Positions 1-11,019 are shown, numbered from the stretch's first letter. The stretch is DNA of 64,000 bases from Plazaster borealis (GCA_021014325.1 CM037472.1:21127063-21191062), one strand, 5' to 3'. A program made the numbers and translations. The notes: generated by a model not told the origin, from the letters alone.

Positions 1-156
1 TAAAATAATAAAGATAAGTAAACAATAGACAAACAAAACCTACTGTATTTATAAAAAAACTAGCACCACGGAAGATGGAAAATAATGGAAGGTAATTTTT
101 CAATTGTTCACGGAAATCTAAACAGTTGTTTTCTCTTCTTGAATCTTTCTTAACAG

Positions 157-362
157 CCATCCAGCAGCGCTACAGTCTTCTCAAAGACACGTCATCCTCC
201 CGTCTGGACTCCCTGGGCAAGCATCTTGCCAAGACAAAGCGATTTGAGACGGACGTTGCCAAGATGGACACCTGGCTGAGCGACAGTGAGCTTGTTGCCT
301 ATGCACCTGTTGTCTTGAAGTGCCCACTGGAGCACATGAAAGAGCAACGAGAACAGTTCCAG
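157..362 (+). CDS. Exon 1 of window: spectrin-like rod
   Basis: The acceptor is ttcttaacag and the donor is cag/gtcagt. The exon enters with two bases completing a split codon and ends in phase 0. It encodes about 69 residues rich in heptads (IQQRYSLLKD, RFETDVAKMDTWLSDSELV). The KMDTWL segment is the usual helix-A to helix-B tryptophan region of a spectrin repeat. The preceding exon lies outside the window. Confidence 0.8.
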
Positions 363-524
363 GTCAGTGGGTTTTTTTAATAGCAAAAAGGATATATAGT
401 ACTTCTTAGTTTCCTTGTATTTCCTTAATAGATGGATATCTATAATGAATGAATTTTTTTGTGGGAATGGTTGATAAAAAAAGATTATGATGATAATACT
501 ACAAAACATTCATATGGCTCTATT

Positions 525-700
525 AACCTGACATCATCATCACAACCATCTTGGTTGCCCCACTTTAGGAGCCAATGTCTTCATGTATTATACAGTGTAG
601 TCCTCATTTAAGGTGGCGTGGCAATGACACGCTTGCCATAATTTGTACGTGCAATTTGACTCCCAAAATGGCAAGTGCGGCAGACAGTAGCCACGTGAGT
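525..700. repeat. Dispersed repeat R2, copy 1
   Basis: The stretch from gacatcatcatcacaac through cttggttgccccac and ccaatgtcttcatgt recurs in diverged form at 51592-51670. It has no coding potential and sits in the intron between exons 1 and 2. The rest of this intron shows nothing I recognise. Confidence 0.5.
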
Positions 701-1096
701 TTTCGGTGCAAGGGGTCAGTATACAAAGAGCAGAGCACCTTATGAAGCTTCACAAAGTACAGAGTGCTTTACAATAATGATGAAAGAGAGACAACATCTT
801 TATTTATATAAAACTGTAGAACATTTCATTATCAGGAAGTTTAAGATGCTGCAACTTGTGTTGTCTTTCGCAAGTTTGATTTGTGTGTAATAGACACCTT
901 GCATCTGAAGTCACACCCCCAAATGGCGCCCTCACTGAGGTCAATAAAGATCTATCATTGGCTGGAGGTTGTGCAGCGTGTAAACGCCTGCACGTTTCCA
1001 TTATTTGACCTCAGCGATGGCAGCCAGTGGAAGGGGTATGTAAGTTTTTATTTCTGCATTGGTTTCTCTACTATTATTGTGCACTTTCTTTCCCAG

Positions 1097-1239
1097 GAGA
1101 TCTGTGAGGACTCTCACTCTTATAAGAACGTGGTAGGCTCCTTACACACTCAAGCCAAAGACATCTCACCAGAACTAACATCTGAGGATAAACAGAGCCT
1201 AGATGAGCAGCTTCAACAAATTGATGACAAATTTGAAAA
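1097..1239 (+). CDS. Exon 2: spectrin-like rod, first half of a repeat
   Basis: The acceptor is tttcccag and the donor is aaaa/gtaaga. The exon starts in phase 0 (EICEDSHSYK) and ends after two bases of a Lys codon that exon 3 completes. It encodes about 47 residues ending LDEQLQQIDDKFEK. The helix continues directly into exon 3, so these two exons share one repeat. Confidence 0.8.
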
Positions 1240-1608
1240 GTAAGATGTTCTAAGTATTCAAATTTTACGTAGTTCAAAATTTTAAATATGCTTGCACTAC
1301 AAATCCACACTATGACCCAACATATACATTAAATAATAAAACTTTGACAATTCAAGCTCACGACCATTGGAATCACAAGAAAAAAATTGAGTTATGAACT
1401 TACAAGATCAAAACTAATTGTTTTACTTATTTCTCAAGAACTATAGCATTTCGGGCAAAGCTATTTCAATGGAAGTTTTCCACCCTGACAATCTTCACAC
1501 CAAGTTATGTGCAAATCTGTGAGCATTTTTATCTTAAATATTACCAATGTTGTGCACACCCTTGAAAAAAGATTCTGAGGCTTAATTTGTTTTCTTTTAC
1601 TGCAACAG

Positions 1609-1795
1609 AGTGTCTATCAAATCCTCCAACAAGCAGTTTCATCTCGCAGAATCCATCAGTCAGAGGGAGGTTTATGAGCGAGAGATCACAGATCGGGATG
1701 CTGAATTGACCGAGCTACAGGCCCTCGCTAAGGTGCTAGATGAGCCACTCAGTCATGATGTGGATCAGGCGATGGAACAGCTTCAGAAGGCGCAG
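1609..1795 (+). CDS. Exon 3: spectrin-like rod, second half of a repeat
   Basis: The acceptor is tgcaacag. The first base completes the Lys codon from exon 2, then VSIKSSNKQFHLAESISQRE follows. The donor is gcgcag/gtttgt and the exit phase is 0. The 62 residues are helical (QALAKVLDE, VDQAMEQLQKAQ). Exons 2 and 3 together give about 110 residues, one spectrin repeat. Confidence 0.8.
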
Positions 1796-1924
1796 GTTTG
1801 TATAATTCAAAATAATTTAAAAGAGTAGCACTGGGAAAAATTTCCTGGCTGTCAGGGATGATAAATTTAAGTTTTTTTGTCTGAAGTCAGACTTTTAAAA
1901 TTCTACCTGGTAAACAAAAAAATT

Positions 1925-2120
1925 CAGTATTTCTCTCCAAATTAGTTAAGTCATGCTCTTTGGTCTACTTCTCTAGCACTGATACTGTTCCCCAAAGCTC
2001 CTCGGAATCTATAACTTCAGGGAATACCAAAAGCTGAAAATACCATCATTTCAATGTACCTCCCAAGATCTGGATCCCAGTTTCAGACTTTTTTGTCAGC
2101 AGTGACTCTCACCACTGGGC
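1925..2120. repeat. Dispersed repeat R1, copy 1
   Basis: Shares ordered blocks (ctacttctct..gcactga, aatctataac, cagacttttttgtcagca) with copies at 10258-10425 and 53515-53690. No terminal repeats or coding frame are seen; it may be the end of a longer element. Confidence 0.6.
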
Positions 2121-2666
2121 TCTGCTTACTGCAGAATTCTGCACTTACGATCACTATTCACTGCTTACAGATTAGTGCAGAATCTTGTGTGAGCGAAGAT
2201 TGCTTAATGTGAAGCACACACATGGACAAGCTAAAATTCCTTACTAACCTGATAAACGCTTATGCTAAGCATGGATTTGTTTGCGACTATAAGTACTGAA
2301 TTTCCACATACTGAAGCACAGCCATAACATTGACAGTATTTACAATTGTAGATTAGCTTTGACTTCTCAAGAAGTTGCAGGTCCCAGGTTTAAATTTCAC
2401 CCATTGTCATTGTTTGCCTTCAGTGAATGTATTCTGTATCTTTCAGGTTTTTCTGATGAACTTTTGAGTTTAATCAGACTAAAAGGATTCACAACAATTA
2501 TAAAGTTATTACTTACTACATTTTTCTACCTCTAAGATAAGTAAGTCAGAAGTAAATGTGTTTTCGTTTGGATTGCAATTCCCCCATTTATTCCATAATT
2601 AGAACTGTTTGTTTTTTGTAATTTATTTATTAATAATTAACTTTTGTGTGTACTTTCCTGTTTAAG

Positions 2667-2972
2667 GACATTCAAGTCAAGATTCTGAATCAACAACCCA
2701 AGATGGATGACCTTCACAACAGCAAAGCTGCCATGGTAACCAATGACCAGGTCGATCACGCTGATGATGTCACTCGATTAGACAGAACCTATCAGGATCT
2801 GCTGAAGGCAACATCTTCCAGGTGCTCTGTATTGGAGGAGGCTGTGGACGTGAGGAGAGAGTACGTCAAGAATGTGAAGGAGATTCAGGAATGTCTTGAG
2901 GAGTGTGGTAACGAGATCCCATCCCTACAAGAAGCGGGAATGGTTACTGAGGAGAAGCTGGAGAAATGCCAG
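2667..2972 (+). CDS. Exon 4: one spectrin-like repeat
   Basis: This 306-base exon is phase 0 at both ends (acceptor tgtttaag, donor ccag/gtactt) and encodes 102 residues starting DIQVKILNQQ. The helices DRTYQDLLKATSSRCSVLEE and VKEIQECLEECGNEI fit a single triple-helical repeat. The cysteine-rich third helix (three Cys in about 30 residues) is unusual for this rod. Confidence 0.85.
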
Positions 2973-3304
2973 GTACTTGGCTTGTTCTTGCATTATATAT
3001 AACACTGAGATCTTGAATAAAATACACAATAATTTTTTGTTTTGTCTTTCTCATCATTTTCTGTCTATTCAGTGATTAGATTGCTATGATCTGAGTGCTG
3101 GGATAATCTTTTAGTCTTCTTCTAAAAAAAAAAAATTGCAATTTAGAAGAACATGAAAATGAAACATAAAGATATCTGGAAAAGTATGTTAATTAATAGC
3201 TTGGGCTGTTTTAGAGTATGTGTCTTAAGGTATGTTATGAAGTCGGGCAAAAGAGCAACACCTGGAATCCAAGTTTTAATTTGAAACGATTGTATTCATT
3301 CAAG

Positions 3305-3631
3305 GCTCTGTTGGTCACACTTGGCAACCAGTTCCCCAACTTGACGACATTGGACACCCAAGGCCAAGATATTCTCCAGACAGCTGACAAGTCGGACCGT
3401 CCCATCATCACCGCCACCAACCTCAAGCTCAAGCAAGACATGCAGTCCCTCGCAGAGCATCTTAAACAGAACCAGGAGGCACTTGAAGGCACCAAGAGAG
3501 CCAAGGAATCTCTGAGGGAGGATGTGAACAGATGTCTAGGATGGCTGGAGGAGACGGATACAGACATGAGAGGAGTGACACCAATCAGTTTGCCATCTGA
3601 AAAAGTGGAAGAAGAACTCAGAAAACATGAG
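3305..3631 (+). CDS. Exon 5: one spectrin-like repeat
   Basis: The acceptor is attcaag and the donor is gag/gtaaat; the 327 bases (109 residues) are phase 0 at both ends. The protein starts ALLVTLGNQFPN and contains LKQDMQSLAEHLKQNQEAL and VNRCLGWLEETDTDM. The GWLEE segment is the conserved tryptophan region of the next helix A, so the exon boundary sits inside the repeat in a regular register. Confidence 0.87.
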
Positions 3632-3869
3632 GTAAATCATCAAATTGGATTTAGTATTCAAAGACAAATTATGTGAACAAGAAACAGTTTGGATGCCTTT
3701 TTCTTAAATGGGGAGACATTTTAGAAAGAGTAAACAGAGGCTGACTGTGAGAGGCATGCAAGTGGCATTCTGCATTGTAGGACATTTTTGCTGTGTTTTG
3801 TATCCACACAAGTTGACTTTATTGAATATACAAGATTCAAATGAAAAACATTTTTCCGACTTTCCCCAG

Positions 3870-4193
3870 CTCCTTCAGCCCACCTTGGACAAGAAGCTCC
3901 AGCAAGCTCAAGCTCTCATCATCAGCGTCAACGCCAAGTACGCAGAGCTCCAAGAACCCATCCCAGCCCAACTCCAAGCAGACCTCGAGCATATGGACAC
4001 CCTTCATTCTCAGCTACTCCATGGCACCAAAGAGAGAGCTGCAAGACTCCAAGAGGCACTGAGTCTTAGAGAGGATCTTGAGCGAGGGGAAGAGACGGTA
4101 AAGGAGTGGTTGGACACGGCGGAGGAGATGCTGAAGGCAGATGAGGAAGGAGTAGATTATGAGAATGGTCATGATCAGTTAAGCAAACACAAG
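3870..4193 (+). CDS. Exon 6: one spectrin-like repeat
   Basis: The exon is 324 bases, phase 0 at both ends (acceptor tttccccag, donor aag/gtgggt). The 108 residues start LLQPTLDKKLQQAQALI and end near VKEWLDTAEEMLKADEEG. W-L-x-x-A-E is a classic spectrin-repeat helix-A signature. In the same register as exon 5, the tryptophan lies near the 3' end of the exon. Confidence 0.88.
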
Positions 4194-4217
4194 GTGGGTT
4201 GTACTAGAACAGCATCG

Positions 4218-4490
4218 TAAGGCACTGTATACTCAGTACTTTCCCAAGTCCTGTAAAAAAAAGAAGATCCACAAGCATATTACTCGGGTGGGATTTGAAC
4301 CCACGACCTTTGCCATTCTAGAGCAGAAGTTTTACCACTAGACCACTGAGATTGCCCGGTAGCAAGAGGTAGTTTGAATCCTATATTTTAGCAATGTGTA
4401 CCGCAACAATTTAATAGATGTTAAATTTGCATCGGGGTTAAAGAATATGATTTGGTTTTACCCATACACCGATGAGTGTACATATATCAA
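4218..4490 (-). mobile_element. tRNA-derived SINE family A, copy 1 (rearranged)
   Basis: On the minus strand it reads gtggtctagtggtaaaactt...gggttcaaatcccac, a Pol III box A and box B pair as in a tRNA head. It is followed by a tail ending near the motif gtatacagtg. A second fragment of the family's tail follows the tRNA head at about 4405-4485, so this copy is rearranged or composite. Confidence 0.7.
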
Positions 4491-4516
4491 TTTTTTGAAT
4501 TTGTTCTCGTCTACAG

Positions 4517-4837
4517 CTGTTGTTTGCCAAGGAAGCCATTTTCCAGAGCAAACTCGATGAAATTGAAGAAATCGCTGACAAAATCTTGCCCACTCTGAGC
4601 GCCGAAGAAAGCTCCTTACTCAAAGCAGACATTTCAAACCTCAGTTCTCGATTGGCTGATACAGCTACGAGGTCAAGAGACAATGAGGAGCAGCTCCAAG
4701 ATGGTGTCAACAACTGGCAAGACTTTGTGTCGAGTGCAGTAGAACTGAAGAGCGCCCTCACTGGTTTACAAGAGAGAGCTGTGTACCAGTCTCCCACCAA
4801 TTTAGCATCAGCAAAAGACAATGAGCAACTCAATCAG
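4517..4837 (+). CDS. Exon 7: one spectrin-like repeat
   Basis: The acceptor is gtctacag and the donor is cag/gtaaag; the 321 bases are phase 0 at both ends. The 107 residues start LLFAKEAIFQSKLDEIEEIA. They include LKADISNLSSRLADTATRSR and VNNWQDFVSSAVELKSAL, with the W in the expected late position. The exon shares length and register with its neighbours. Confidence 0.87.
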
Positions 4838-4914
4838 GTAAAGCAGCTCATTTTTTTTCCATTTCTTTTTTAAAACCATGATTAAAACTGAATATTTTTT
4901 AAAAGATATTTTTG

Positions 4915-4990
4915 GGTTGAACAAAGAAAATTGACTAAAGCGGGTCGCGAACCTGCGACCTGCTACATCAATTTCCCGTGTGGTTTATTA
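4915..4990 (-). mobile_element. tRNA-derived SINE family B fragment
   Basis: The minus strand reads gtagcaggtcgcaggttcgc...tttagtcaattttc, matching the 3' half of the tRNA-like head and tail at 5158-5245. Confidence 0.55.
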
Positions 4991-5157
4991 CTTGATATTT
5001 AAAATAAGAAATTGCATCCCCTTAAGGTGATCCCTCTGCTGCAGCTTCCCAGGTTGTATATACTGGGGTATGATCCCTGGCTATACGGCAGTTACAGGTT
5101 GAATGGCTTCTGACTGGCACTCTTGAACAAAGATATTGACAAATAGGGAGACTGCCA

Positions 5158-5245
5158 ACATAGGGCAAGATAGCTCAGTTGGTAGAGTGCCGGCATGTAA
5201 ATCCGGAGGTAGCAGGTTTAAGTCCTTCTCTAGTCAATTTTTCAT
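5158..5245 (+). mobile_element. tRNA-derived SINE family B (tRNA-like head)
   Basis: Contains a good box A (tagctcagttggtagag) and a degenerate box B (ggtttaagtcc) at tRNA spacing, followed by ctagtcaatttttcattg. The anticodon-loop context (atgtaaa) would read GTA (Tyr) but the stem is imperfect. The shared tail in related copies at 4915 and 53395 marks it as a SINE and not a working tRNA gene. Confidence 0.6.
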
Positions 5246-5324
5246 TGTTAAACCTAAAATTATGAAAATGTTTTACACAGCAAGTAAGTCAAAAATCTGT
5301 TTTCAATTTTTCTCTTTCTTCCAG

Positions 5325-5651
5325 GAAATCATGCAAGTAATGCAAGCTCAACTTACCCAACTGAAATCCCTGGAACAACATGCCGAAGAACTGGATCAGC
5401 ATGGAAACCCAACTGGCAAGACAGCTGTCCAAAAGAGACTCCAAGACCTTCAGGGTCTAGCAGAGATGTTACAAAACAAGTCGTCCACTGACAACGAGAA
5501 GATGAGGAAACAGGGACAACGCTGGCAGGAGTATCAAGACACCCTGCAAGACGTGACGGAAGTCTTGCTGACTGCCGAGAGATGCCTGCCAGTGTCTGTC
5601 TCGCACAGTGTTGGGAATGAGGACCTACTTGCGAAACTAAATACAGCAAAG
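5325..5651 (+). CDS. Exon 8: one spectrin-like repeat
   Basis: The acceptor is ctttcttccag and the donor is aag/gtatgt; 327 bases, phase 0 at both ends. The 109 residues start EIMQVMQAQLTQLKSLEQHA and contain RLQDLQGLAEMLQNKSS and QGQRWQEYQDTLQDVTEVL. The upstream reading frame is open by chance into the intron, so the exon start is set by the splice acceptor and not by an ATG. Confidence 0.87.
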
Positions 5652-6131
5652 GTATGTTGATAATAATCTTTAAAAAAAAATTCTTCGCATTACGTCATCA
5701 AATTATCCCAATTTGAAAGACATGAAAGAAATCGACATTAGGATACTTTTTTTTTTAACCAATAGCAGAACACTTGAATGATAAATTCTCTTCCAGATGA
5801 CTGATGGAACTTACATACGACATCACGGTTCAGTGCTATAACCAAGGTCCTTAATTGCAATGTCGTATGTGTAATGATCAAAAGGGCGTTAAATGAAAAA
5901 TTTGTATAAATTTGAACAAAAAAATCAAAATCTATAAATTAATGTTTTTCTCAGAAAATTAATGTCTCTTTTCGCCAAACAATTACTCTGAAAACCACTC
6001 TTGATCAATAAACTCCATTTACCAGGAGCTCAAAATATGCAAAACCAATTTTATGAAATCCATACAAACTGCATTCAAGACCGTATAGTCCTGATCTGAT
6101 CAAATCAACTTATTGTATTCTTTGCTATAAG

Positions 6132-6277
6132 GAAACCAATTCCAAGATTCACGATGGTGAGGACAAACTTGCCAAGCTCCATCAAGCTGGTGAGACGTTA
6201 CTGTCTGACTTGGATGACCCGGCTCTCTCTGATCCAGTCACTGAAGAGATTGCCAACATAAAGGCCAAACACAGCAG
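6132..6277 (+). CDS. Exon 9: spectrin-like rod, half repeat
   Basis: The acceptor is gctataag and the donor is cag/gtatgt. The exon starts in phase 0 (ETNSKIHDGEDKLAKLHQAG) and exits after two bases of an Arg codon. It encodes about 48 residues containing LLSDLDDPALSDPVTEEI. It pairs with exon 10 to make one repeat, the same split seen in exons 2 and 3. Confidence 0.82.
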
Positions 6278-6927
6278 GTATGTACAAGCAATCCATATCT
6301 ATAAAGCAATTGCCATCGTATCTTGCATGAAAGAATCACGGTTAAAAGAAAATCCTCACAATGTGTTATCTTGTTCTTACAAAAAAATAACAAATTGTAT
6401 TTAAAGAAAAAGTATCTACCCCACGAGTTATAAAAACTGTGCTGAAGAATGAAGTATGCTGAAAGTATTTCAGAAGAAAATTATAAAAAAACTCAAATCG
6501 ACTCTGAAGGTGTCAGTATGTGACAAAAAAACACAGTAAAGTGTACCACTTGTATACCGTCATGTCACAGTTTAGGCTTATACTGAAAACAATTTGAGTT
6601 GATTGGTAATATTAATTTTTGAATGACTCTCAATCTTCAATAAAAAAATGGGCGGGAATGGTTTGCAATATTTTCTGTCCATTTTTTATGGAAATTTGAC
6701 GGTGTTTAAAAATAAAAATTTAAAAATTAGTGAATCATCTCAAATTGTTTTCAGTGTAAACCTACATGTCCATTCACATGTTGAAATACCTTTTGGGTGG
6801 TTTCACGTAAAAATTGCAACCATTAGAACAATTTCTAACTTGACAGATGCAAAGTCATACCCTTTATTGTGTTGCCTTTCTGCCTCCATTGAATCAAAGA
6901 AATAAATTTTAACAATATTTTCTTTAG

Positions 6928-7114
6928 GTTGGAGTCTAAAGGAGCCAAGACTGAGGCCTCCCTGGAAGAGGAATTCGCTGACAGGGAGAGATTTGCCTCT
7001 CAGGCTGAAGATGTCTTGAAAGACCTGGAGACGCTTCTTGCCAAGTTGACTGAGCTTGTTCAAAGTATTGGCCCAGAGCTCAAAGATGTTGAAGACAAGA
7101 TGATTGGGAAACAG
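6928..7114 (+). CDS. Exon 10: spectrin-like rod, half repeat
   Basis: The acceptor is ttctttag. The first base completes the split Arg codon, then LESKGAKTEASLEEEFADRE follows. The donor is acag/gtaagg in phase 0. It has 187 bases, the same length as exon 3, so the split-repeat pair 9+10 mirrors pair 2+3 in both phase and size. This suggests an ancient duplication of a two-exon unit. Confidence 0.82.
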
Positions 7115-7786
7115 GTAAGGGAGGAATGCAGAATTATAACAGGCGGTAACTCAAGGTGTTAGCCTCTGATGTTTTCCGGGGTTTAACCTCAAGTTACCAC
7201 TTTTCAAATTCTAAATTTCTCCCTAAGAAAATCACTACAACCAGGCTGTCCCCTAAGATGCTATCGTTTGTTTAAAAAACCCAAAAGACTAATTTTCCTA
7301 TTTCTAAGGGCACACTTACCTGAAATTTCTAAGGGCACACTAACCTGAAATTTCTTTTGGAATTCAAACCAAGTATCAAGCTGCATTTCTAACCTATATT
7401 TTTACCAAGTTTAAAATGCGCCGACCAGTCGCTAGCAACCGGTTTAAATCCCTTCTGAAAAATAGTTCTGAAACAAAAAATAAAGATTGCACGACCACAC
7501 AGTTTTCAGAATGGGAAAGAGGATTCTTGAGGGCGGTATTGTGACCTTTTCTTTGGGGGGGTCGCCGTTTGCCAAAAAAAAACCGAGTAAACAATTAACG
7601 TTTCCATATGATCAACTTTTCACTAAAATAAATGATTCATAAAAGGGTTAAGCAGGCAGTTCCACATATTGATGATGATTCGCTGATCTGGATGCAAGAC
7701 AGTTATCACCCCAGTAACATCAGTTTTGCCAACATTGACAAATGCTGTACCTTTACACTGCAGAGGTTTTTTTTCACCCATTCTAG

Positions 7787-8095
7787 GACATCACAGATGA
7801 CCTTGACAGTCTGAACGTGAACTCAGACGATCTGACCAGGACCCAACAGTCCAAGTACGACCACCTCCAACAGGCTCCTCCTCCTGAAGTAGCCGAGGAG
7901 ATTGAGAAACTTCACATTAAGCAAGCTCAGGTCGCCGAGATGATGACGGCGGTAGAGAGGAACCTCTCTGAGGCTAAGGCACTCAGGGATGACTTCATTC
8001 ATCAGGTGCAGAGGGTGGAGGAGATCGTTGGAGATGTCCAGGAGACCTTGGAGGACAGAGTGACTGATGTCCCAAAGAGTAAACGTTCAAATGAG
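7787..8095 (+). CDS. Exon 11: one spectrin-like repeat
   Basis: The acceptor is cattctag and the donor is gag/gttggt; 309 bases (103 residues), phase 0 at both ends. It starts DITDDLDSLNVNSDDL and includes EEIEKLHIKQAQVAEMMTAV and VQRVEEIVGDVQETLED. The usual late tryptophan is replaced by a non-aromatic residue here. Confidence 0.85.
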
Positions 8096-8139
8096 GTTGG
8101 TGTTTCAGTTATTTGAATATATTCATAACTTGTCACAAG

Positions 8140-8340
8140 TTTAATAGATGTTAAATCTGCATTGGGATAAAGAATTATTTGGTGTTACCCATACACCGAT
8201 GTGTATAAAGCACTTTCCCGATTCCTGTGAAAAAAATCCACAGGCATATCACTTGGGTGGGATTCGAACCCACGACCTTTGCCATTCTAGAACAGATGTC
8301 TTACCACTAGACCACTGAAATTGCCATGAGGTGTAGGTAA
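8140..8340 (-). mobile_element. tRNA-derived SINE family A, copy 2 (nearly complete)
   Basis: The minus-strand tRNA-like head (box B gggttcgaatcccac at about 8260-8275) is followed by the family body (ccacaggcatatcac, cccatacaccgatgtgta) and the tail agatgttaaatctgcatt. It is the cleanest copy in the window and defines element length at about 200 bases. Confidence 0.75.
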
Positions 8341-8399
8341 TTGTTTTATACTGTTTTTTAGTCAATACCATGTCTGTAACAATAATAGCCAACTTGCAT

Positions 8400-8540
8400 A
8401 AGCGCCATTTACAAAATATCCACAATGGATCTTGGGAAACCGAGTACAGTTACAAAGCGCATAAGGACTAAAGCGCATAAGGATTTGCAGTGATATGCGC
8501 TATACAAACTAGGTTTATTATTATTATTATTAGTTAAAAA
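8400..8540 (+). mobile_element. Retroelement 3' tail
   Basis: Ends with gcgctatacaaac then an ATT microsatellite (8515-8532), a common terminus of LINEs and SINEs (compare 11600-11625 and 52310-52348). No coding part is visible. Confidence 0.45.
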
Positions 8541-8764
8541 ATAATCAAGCTGCCAAGATAGACGCCATGCTGTAATTTACATGTAACTATGCCATGTTTT
8601 TTAGTTGTGTACTGCATTGCTTCGAAATCGGTGCGGCATGACGGTTGTCGGTGTTGCTGGGACTTGGATTTCACCAAGAATCATGTGCATAAGGGCTATT
8701 GTGAAAAAAAATTATAATGTTTTTGCTTGTAGATATAATATTTTGTCTGATTTTGGATTGACAG

Positions 8765-9091
8765 GAAGCTCAGGAGAATCTCCAAGAGGCTAAAGCTCTG
8801 CTGGACGTCCTACAACACCAAGCTCACAGTCTCAGCAACCAAACCAAGCAGCCCGTTGAAAAACAGCAAGTCACTGCCACGGTAGCCAACCTCCAGAAGC
8901 AGGTCATGACCCTCGGTCAGGCTGTGTCACAGAAGGTCACTGAGCTGACTGAGGCTGTTGCACTATGGAAGGACCACCATGAGGCTGTGGAGAGTGTTTC
9001 TGTTTGGCTAGCTGAGGGAGCCAGCATAACAGAGCCCAATCTTGTGATGACTACTCCACAGGTTGTACACTCACAGCTTGATGCCCATCAG
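8765..9091 (+). CDS. Exon 12: one spectrin-like repeat
   Basis: The acceptor is attgacag and the donor is cag/gtttgt; 327 bases, phase 0 at both ends. The protein starts EAQENLQEAKALLDVLQHQA and includes VALWKDHHEAVESVSVWLAE, which contains both conserved tryptophans of a helix A segment. Confidence 0.87.
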
Positions 9092-9494
9092 GTTTGTTTC
9101 ATACATCGTACACAAAAAACTCTCTGCTCTCTGAATACAACCAGAGAATAATATAATAACAAAATTAAAAAAACAACAACAACCAAGCTCTGGAATCTGA
9201 AAGTCAGTACCTGGGCCTTTTGCCATACCTCGGCTTGGGTTCCGGCTCTGGCTTTGGCTCCTTTATCAATTTTGGAGCAGTGTACATTTTGCACGGTGTT
9301 TCAGCATCAAACGGAGCCCTTAGCCGGGGACGGAGCCTAAGCCTTGGAGGTTTGGAAAAAGCCCCAGTTTATCATTTCAGCACTTTAATTGAGTTATTTT
9401 GTACTATTGTACAATATGATTACATGTTGTCACTTGCTGACACACAAATAAACAAATATACAACCAAAGTAAAATTTGATCTTTGGTTTTTCAG

Positions 9495-9803
9495 AACGTC
9501 TTGGCTGACGTCCCAGACATTACAGACAATTTGGAAATTCTGAAAACCACCACGAAAGCCCTTGCCCACGTCTGTGACACCCAGGATCTTGCCCAGAATG
9601 CATCAGTTCTTGCCGATCAAGCCAAGGAAACGGAGACCATTACCGAGGAGAGGAAATCCATCCTTGAAGATGCTGCCAAAAAGTGGGACAGTCATGAGAA
9701 AGAGATCACAGAGTTAACTGCCACTATCGCTCAGGCCAAGGCGGCCATGTTTGCTCCAGAACTAGAGTCTAAAGGACTCAGACAGCAAATGAAAGCACAA
9801 GAG
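9495..9803 (+). CDS. Exon 13: one spectrin-like repeat
   Basis: The acceptor is ggtttttcag and the donor is gag/gtaggt; 309 bases, phase 0 at both ends. It starts NVLADVPDITDNLEILKTTT and includes ILEDAAKKWDSHEKEITELT. The A-x2-W heptad is typical of spectrin repeats. Confidence 0.86.
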
Positions 9804-10257
9804 GTAGGTTGAATCTCCTTGAAAATAAATTGTTAATATTTCTTTGTCACACAACTACACTCTCAACAATTTGGGTTAGTCTTTTGCTTTGAATGTGCAC
9901 AGATAACGATTGACAGAGAAATTTGAACCCTCATGATGGTGAAGCAGTAACTGATGTCACTCCAAGGATGTCACTACAAGGAGTTCATAACAAAATTGAA
10001 TGTGGTGCATGAATGAGAAGTTGCAGACTTTTATCGAAATTCAGTCCTTTTTATGTCTGCCGTGTGAAAAATAAAAATGCATTTATTTTATTCTGATAAA
10101 AAGCAATCCTGAGGGGCCGATTTCACACAGCACTTAGATTCATTTTAAAGATGAGTTGTCAATATTGCCTAAGTGATTTGTATTGTGACATCAAAGTTTG
10201 CTTAGCAATTAAGATTGATTCATAGTTAAGATCAATCTTAGCTCTTTTTTAACAGGA

Positions 10258-10425
10258 GCCCTGCTCTCTGATCTACTTCTCTTGCACTGAGGATATTCTG
10301 TTCCCAAAAGCTCCTTGAAATCTATAACACCAGGGGTTATTACCAAATGGTAGAAATGCCATCATTTCAACATAAAAGGTTTCAGACCTTTTTGTCAGGA
10401 TCAACTCTCACCTCTGTATGTGGTT
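10258..10425. repeat. Dispersed repeat R1, copy 2 (abuts exon 14)
   Basis: Same block order as 1925-2120 and 53515-53690. Its end lies about 15 bases before the acceptor of exon 14, so the branch-point region of that intron probably falls inside repeat sequence. Confidence 0.6.
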
Positions 10426-10440
10426 TTGTTTTCTATACAG

Positions 10441-10701
10441 GATCTGGTGTCAGCACTTGAGATGTGTGAGGCAAGATTGGAAGAAATCCAGATTCAACAC
10501 GCATTCCTTGTTGTGGCGAAATCGACCTCTCCAGAACACACCCCAGCTCCACCCACTACAGTAAGCGACACCTCTGCTGCTACTCCTGACCACCAAAAGG
10601 TTTCTTATCCTCAACTGACTGAAGTTGCTGTTGATTTAGAGCAGCTTCATCACATCGCTGATGAGCATAAGGAGAAGCTACAAGTGTCTCTCCTACAACA
10701 G
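10441..10701 (+). CDS. Exon 14: rod exon with a Pro/Thr-rich insert
   Basis: The acceptor is ttttctatacag and the donor is caacag/gtcagc; 261 bases (87 residues), phase 0. Helical ends (DLVSALEMCEARLEEIQIQ and LTEVAVDLEQLHHIADEHKE) flank a non-helical linker SPEHTPAPPTTVSDTSAATP. This linker breaks the regular rod shortly before the giant exon. A dispersed repeat (10258-10425) ends just before the acceptor. Confidence 0.82.
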
Positions 10702-11019
10702 GTCAGCTGGGGTTTATTTGACTCTTTAAGCTAATCACTATTGAAGATTTCAGGCATTATTCACGGGAAGATTCACAGTATCCAATATTATATACATCCA
10801 GCGCCCTTTTGTAGGCGAGGGTTACTTCTTTTCCAATAGACTTTTTGAAAAAGAAAACATGACTTGTTAAAGACAACAAAATTGAAAGATTTCATCTCCT
10901 GTTTTATTTAATTTTTAATTAAGGAATAAGTTTTCAGTAAAATTGTTGTCACAAAAGCTGTTGTGGATCTTAAGATGGAAACATTGTAATCTTGTTCTTA
11001 TTTGTTTGTGTTTTGTTAG

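Noticed and set aside
881..1096. A coding extension upstream of exon 2 (open frame from 881)
   Set aside because: The frame is open by chance. A strong acceptor (tttcccag) at 1096 and the loss of heptad character upstream place the exon start at 1097.
3708..3869. An upstream N-terminal extension of exon 6
   Set aside because: The frame is open but the sequence is not rod-like and a good pyrimidine-rich acceptor lies at 3869.
5158..5230. A functional tRNA-Tyr gene
   Set aside because: Box A is good, but the anticodon and acceptor stems do not pair well and box B is degenerate. Related fragments with a shared non-tRNA tail occur nearby, so it is a SINE.
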